Assembly: GCF_000306255.2 (NCBI RefSeq)
Contig: NZ_AKWY02000019.1
Location: 127,001 to 191,000, forward strand
DNA: 64,000 nt
Source of the DNA: Leptospira noguchii serovar Panama str. CZ214
GTDB lineage: Bacteria > Spirochaetota > Leptospiria > Leptospirales > Leptospiraceae
Reading direction: 5' to 3'
Shown here: piece after piece, positions 60,096 to 64,000 of the stretch
How positions within the stretch are numbered: position 1 is the stretch's first letter
Layout of the letters: every line of letters begins with the position of its first letter
The notes under the pieces: model-generated
Seen by the model: only the letters and a program-made list of their open reading frames with translations
Databases searched by the model: none
Told to the model about the DNA's origin: nothing
Program-made: the position numbers and the translations under genes

Positions 60096-61397
60096 CTAGA
60101 TTAAATCTTCCGGAACTATATTTTTGAGTTTTTTGAAATAATGGAAAAATGAATTTTCTATCGTTTCTCTTCTCGAATTTTTAGCCGTTCCTAAAACTAA
60201 CAAACGATCTTTAGCTCTTGATAAGCCAACGTAGAGAATTCTTCTTTCTTCTTCGATGGACTCTAAAGTAGAATCAAGTCTTACGTTCCAACCGTCAGCA
60301 ACGTCAACGAATACGGTATGGAATTCTAAACCTTTACTGGCGTGGATCGTCATTAGATAACATTTGGGAATTCCCGCTCTAATATATTCAGAAATTCTAA
60401 AATTTGATCTGCATAAAATTTTTAATTCGTTTTTCGAAGTAAGAATTGCTCGATTTAGAAATGGAATTAGATCAGCAGCTTCTTCGATAAAAATCTTTCC
60501 GATAAAACCTTTACCATCACGAAAGGAAAGAACCTCTTTGTCGATCTTATGACGATTCTTTTGGATTGGAATTGAAGATGTTCGTATAATTTCCGGAAGA
60601 GAACGGTAATTCGTGTTTAAAAAATGAACCTTACAAGGATAGAAAAGATTTTGAAAGTTTAAAAAAGCTTCAGGAGAAGTTCCTCGAAAACTATAAATTG
60701 CCTGGCTGTCGTCTCCTACTACAACAATAGACGCGCTTCGAGATAACAATTTTAGAAATTCAAGTTGTTCTAAATCTGTATCTTGAAATTCATCTACAAT
60801 AATTTTTTGAAGTACATTTTTGGGTTCCAAGGTCCACACCTCTTCGTTTTTAAGACCATCTAAGAACATTTTTACTAAATCTTCAAAATCTAAAAAGCCG
60901 TTGTTTTGTTTAAATTTTTGATAAGCAAATTCTAAATCTTTTTTAAGTTCTGAAAAATTTTCGCGGATAAAAGGAATGTTTTCCGCCCAAAAAAAATCGT
61001 ACGGAATTCCACCGATTTCATTTCGTTCTTTTTTAAGGAATTCTCTGTAGAATTGGTTTTTTTCTTCTGAAGAAAGAATTTTAGGTTTTTTTAATGTAAA
61101 TCTAGGATGCCATCGACTGAGTGCATACAAACAATACGCGTGAAATGTTTGAACTCTGATAGAATTTTTATCCGTAACTTTTTGAATTCTATTCGAAATT
61201 TCAATTGCCGCTTTGCGAGAAAAGGTTAAAACCAAAACGGATTCTTCTGGAAATAAGTTTTCAACTAAAATTCTTTCGATAATTCCTACCATCGTGCTCG
61301 TTTTACCAGAACCCGCGGCGGCGACTACCTGCACAAACCTTGTATTTTCATCGATTACTTTTTGTTGTTCTGAACTGTATTGAACTTTGTTTTTCAT
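60096..61397 (-). CDS. Compact UvrD/Rep-like SF1 DNA helicase
   Basis: A 433-residue helicase from the ATG at 61395-61397, chosen because AAGAGG lies seven bases upstream. All core motifs are present: [13 protein letters not shown] (26-34), Ia [63 protein letters not shown] and [19 protein letters not shown]. UvrD, Rep and PcrA are about 650-730 residues, so this protein lacks most of the 1B/2B inserts and the C-terminal tail. It may be a minimal 3'-5' helicase or depend on a partner. No nuclease domain is seen. Confidence 0.87.
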   Translation of the reverse strand: MKNKVQYSSEQQKVIDENTRFVQVVAAAGSGKTSTMVGIIERILVENLFPEESVLVLTFSRKAAIEISNRIQKVTDKNSIRVQTFHAYCLYALSRWHPRFTLKKPKILSSEEKNQFYREFLKKERNEIGGIPYDFFWAENIPFIRENFSELKKDLEFAYQKFKQNNGFLDFEDLVKMFLDGLKNEEVWTLEPKNVLQKIIVDEFQDTDLEQLEFLKLLSRSASIVVVGDDSQAIYSFRGTSPEAFLNFQNLFYPCKVHFLNTNYRSLPEIIRTSSIPIQKNRHKIDKEVLSFRDGKGFIGKIFIEEAADLIPFLNRAILTSKNELKILCRSNFRISEYIRAGIPKCYLMTIHASKGLEFHTVFVDVADGWNVRLDSTLESIEEERRILYVGLSRAKDRLLVLGTAKNSRRETIENSFFHYFKKLKNIVPEDLI

Positions 61398-61547
61398 TTT
61401 TTTCCTCTTATGGAATACGGTTCCGAGGTTCAAAAACACAGTTCTATTTTTTTAAAATTTTTACGGAAACGTATAAAAATGATACCAAAGATAAGCGGTG
61501 GTTTTTACAAAAAAGTAAAAGTTTTTTATAAATTCTGGTATTTATAT
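61398..61547. other. Helicase upstream region
   Basis: AT-rich, no feature beyond the SD of the helicase. Confidence 0.3.
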
Positions 61548-61650
61548 TAGAGTTGTTGAAAAATTTCATAGCTCAGCTTAACAAAATTGCTTTAATCGAC
61601 CGTTTTTATGAAACAGAAATGGATGGAGAATTAATTTTTCAACAACTCTA
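61548..61650. repeat. MITE-like element, TAGAGTTGTTGA ends
   Basis: TAGAGTTGTTGAAAAATTTC at the left, AATTTTTCAACAACTCTA at the right, with TTTAATCGACCGTTTTTATG inside. Confidence 0.85.
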
Positions 61651-61728
61651 TTTTTTGAGATAACTTTTTAAAACAGACTTCAACGTATTATTTTTATACA
61701 GTTTGTAGGAATTGATTGTACTACAAAC

Positions 61729-61831
<103 letters not shown>

Positions 61832-61873
61832 CTGTATAAAACGGAAAAAATAATTTTTCGACAGCCTTAACCT

Positions 61874-62113
61874 AACGTGAGTTTGATGTAAGAAGAATAA
61901 CGTCATTCTTACGTAAATACAGAATATGCAAGTTCCCACATTTCAGAGTCAAGATTGTTTTTCAATCCTACATTCATTTTAAATTCAATTTATGGAAATG
62001 GAATAGCTTCCAAAGATTACATCTTTTTGTGGTTTGAAAGAATCTTTTACATGCAGTCCATAATTTCGTAAAAGTATTCAGGACAGACCTGATTTTTCTT
62101 ACGCTGAACTTAG
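61874..62113. repeat. AACGTGAG-family element, diverged right end
   Basis: TAACGTGAGTTTGATGTAAG at the left, TTCTTACGCTGAACTTAGTAA at the right. Core is largely unique apart from AAGTTCCCACATTTCAG. Confidence 0.55.
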
Positions 62114-62560
62114 TAAATCCTCAAAATATTTGTCTTTGTTTTTATAACGTGGCACATGAAAATAACGTTATGTGTTTTTTAAAATTAAATTGCGGAATCT
62201 TTTAAAAAAAGATTATAAATTCCAGTATCGAAGTTTAAGAAAAATCAAAAGTGAAATGATAATAGTTACCGGTGAACTACAGAAATGATAAGAACTACTG
62301 CATTAATTTTCAGTGGCATTTTATGCGTTCGGGGTGGATCACAAACTCATCATTTTACAACGTAGAAGAATCATAATTTAATTTGTGAGAACCTTCGCGT
62401 TTTGAAAGAGAATCGGGTATTTTAAATTTTGATTATAATACTCTATTTCAGAATAAAAGTATTCGATATTCTTTATATAGTTTTTGAGTAGAATTGGTGA
62501 CGTCGTTAAAAGTATAACTATTGGAACTCTTACAAAAAAAATTCCAAAATACAGATTAAT
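62114..62560. other. AT-rich spacer
   Basis: GATAAGAACTACTGC and GTGAGAACCTTCGC are weak relatives of the GTGGGAAC motif. No gene. Confidence 0.35.
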
Positions 62561-62777
62561 TTAACGTGAATTTGGCGTAAGGAATTCATTTTTCTGAAAA
62601 AATTGGGATCTGAGCTTTACAGATCGATTCCTAAAATGTAGGAACTCATACAAAAAATAAAAATTTGTGATATAACTTAATTTGTGGGAACTACTGCAAA
62701 TCGCGGTTTTACAAACCAATTCTATAAACGCAAATTTTGGAAAATCTTTTCTCATTTCTTATGCTAAATTCATGTTA
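62561..62777. repeat. AACGTGAG-family element (217 bp)
   Basis: TTAACGTGAATTTGGCGTAA at the left, TTATGCTAAATTCATGTTA at the right. Core TCTGAGCTTTACAGATCGAT, TGTGGGAACTACTGCAAATC and GCGGTTTTACAAACCAATTC as in 56548 and 57903. Confidence 0.75.
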
Positions 62778-63275
62778 TTTATTCATTTGTGAAAAATTTT
62801 GCTAGATATAGGTTCAATTTCTTAAAATTTAAATGTCTAAAAATTAAGCAATGTTGATTGAATGGGCATTTACTCTTATTTTTTTCAAAAATGAACTTTG
62901 AGTGATTGTAATGAGTACAATTTTCTCATTTTGAGAAACAATTTTGAGAGAAATTGTTTACAAAATGAAGAATGTAATGTTTTAACTGGAGAAACGTATT
63001 TCGATTAGGCATACTTTTTCATATTGTGTTTATCACAATCAATTTCGAAAACAAAATCATAAGCAATAAGCTTACTTTAATAAGAATGTATTCTTTCACA
63101 CCATCTATAATTAAAAATGCTTAATGAAAATAGAATATACAAAATTTATAAAGTATTTGAAAAAAATTTCAAAAAAGGAGATATAAAAAATTTTTTGATT
63201 TATTTCTTATTGCGGTGGAGTCAGATGAGTACTGAAGATTCGCTCTTCTAAAAATATTTATCTGAGGTTTCAATC
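62778..63275. other. AT-rich region upstream of the small exported protein
   Basis: Mostly AT-rich. At 63225-63251 a nine-codon frame (MSTEDSLF-stop) follows GGTGGAG at good spacing; it could be a leader peptide but is too short to judge. No other gene. Confidence 0.35.
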
Positions 63276-63611
<336 letters not shown>

Positions 63612-63639
63612 TATTTTCATTCATTTTCTTTTTCATAGA

Positions 63640-63679
63640 CTAAAATAAAAAAGGCGCTTCGGCGCCTTTTTTATTTTAG
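63640..63679. terminator. Strong intrinsic terminator with UUCG loop
   Basis: An 18-bp perfect stem (CTAAAATAAAAAAGGCGC and its complement) closed by TTCG, with T-runs within the arm on both strands, 29 bases after the stop. Confidence 0.93.
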
Positions 63680-64000
63680 TGAAACCTTTTAAGATAGTTT
63701 GTTTTTGATCTTTTAATTGAAAGTTGTTTTAATTTAAAAAGATAAAAACTTTCTATTTTTGTTCTCAAGGTTTGATGTAGTTTTGCGGATTGTAAGTAGG
63801 ATCATTTGTTTTATTCAGAACCATGTAAAATGAAGTATCTAAGATTTTTCATTCAAATAGGGTTTTCAGAAAAAAATTTACGGTACTTAATTTTTTATAG
63901 AAATCAGTAAACCTAATTTTTTCGCAAAAAAACGTGAAAACTCCTGCAAATCTTTGTTTTACAGATACATTCTTGAAAATGTAGGATTTCATACGGTTTG
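63680..64000. other. AT-rich end of window with repeat fragments
   Basis: TTACGGTACTTAATTTTTTA and GAAATCAGTAA at 63878-63912 belong to the short ACGGTACTTAATTT/GATCAGTAA repeat seen at 52529 and elsewhere; AACTCCTGCAAATC and GAAAATGTAGGATTTCATAC at 63928-63996 are GTGGGAAC-class remnants. No gene. Confidence 0.4.

Overview
The window is AT-rich spirochaete DNA, almost certainly from chromosome I of a pathogenic Leptospira of the L. interrogans group. The reasons are many lipoproteins with loose spirochaetal lipoboxes (FSNC, ILNC, FQAC), SBBP beta-propeller lipoproteins, a citramalate/isopropylmalate-synthase-type LeuA without a regulatory domain, an O-methyltransferase that I recall having been crystallised from L. 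interrogans, IS5- and IS3-type insertion sequences, and long intergenic tracts packed with dispersed repeats. No database search was possible, so species-level statements rest on recognition.

Layout. 0-1 kb: end of an acyl-CoA dehydrogenase and an O-methyltransferase. 1.4-11 kb: accessory region of lipoproteins (two He_PIG paralogues, two SBBP paralogues), an IS5-type element, and a membrane protein gene that looks split by a poly-T frameshift. 11.8-14.1 kb: ankyrin membrane protein, TetR regulator and PPK2 polyphosphate kinase read as one operon, with two matching palindromic operators upstream. 14.4-17.4 kb: a lipoprotein and a PadR/membrane protein/GyrI-like operon. 17.4-18.6 kb: two tandem-repeat arrays. 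18.7-24.8 kb: AidB-like acyl-CoA dehydrogenase, gpmI and a large unknown protein. 25.6-29 kb: a divergent membrane protein facing an ECF sigma factor and FecR protein, then DoxX. 30-38 kb: ABC-F ATPase, rhodanese, a decayed IS, an Imm11-like protein, TetR and thiolase. 38.5-46 kb: a double-amidase lipoprotein and the operon ribH-nusB-TPR-HEAT. 46.6-51.9 kb: a split hypothetical, a dead IS3-type element, leuA behind a leucine attenuator, and a small HEAT protein. 52.8-64 kb: LptF/G permease, MDR dehydrogenase, WYL regulator, a compact UvrD-like helicase and small secreted proteins.

Two things stand out. First, upstream of leuA there is a complete leucine attenuator: a 19-residue leader peptide with nine leucines, mutually exclusive hairpins, and a strong terminator. 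It controls a LeuA that lacks the leucine-sensing C-terminal domain. Second, the intergenic DNA holds at least four families of short dispersed elements. One family (about 100 bp) has the same ends as the decayed IS at 33.4-34.4 kb and so looks like MITEs of it. Another has AACGTGAG ends, and one 108-bp copy sits inside a repeat whose uninterrupted version also occurs in this window (an empty/filled site pair).

Gene starts were moved from the longest frame where Shine-Dalgarno sequences, signal peptides or paralogues supported it; these cases are noted in the entries.
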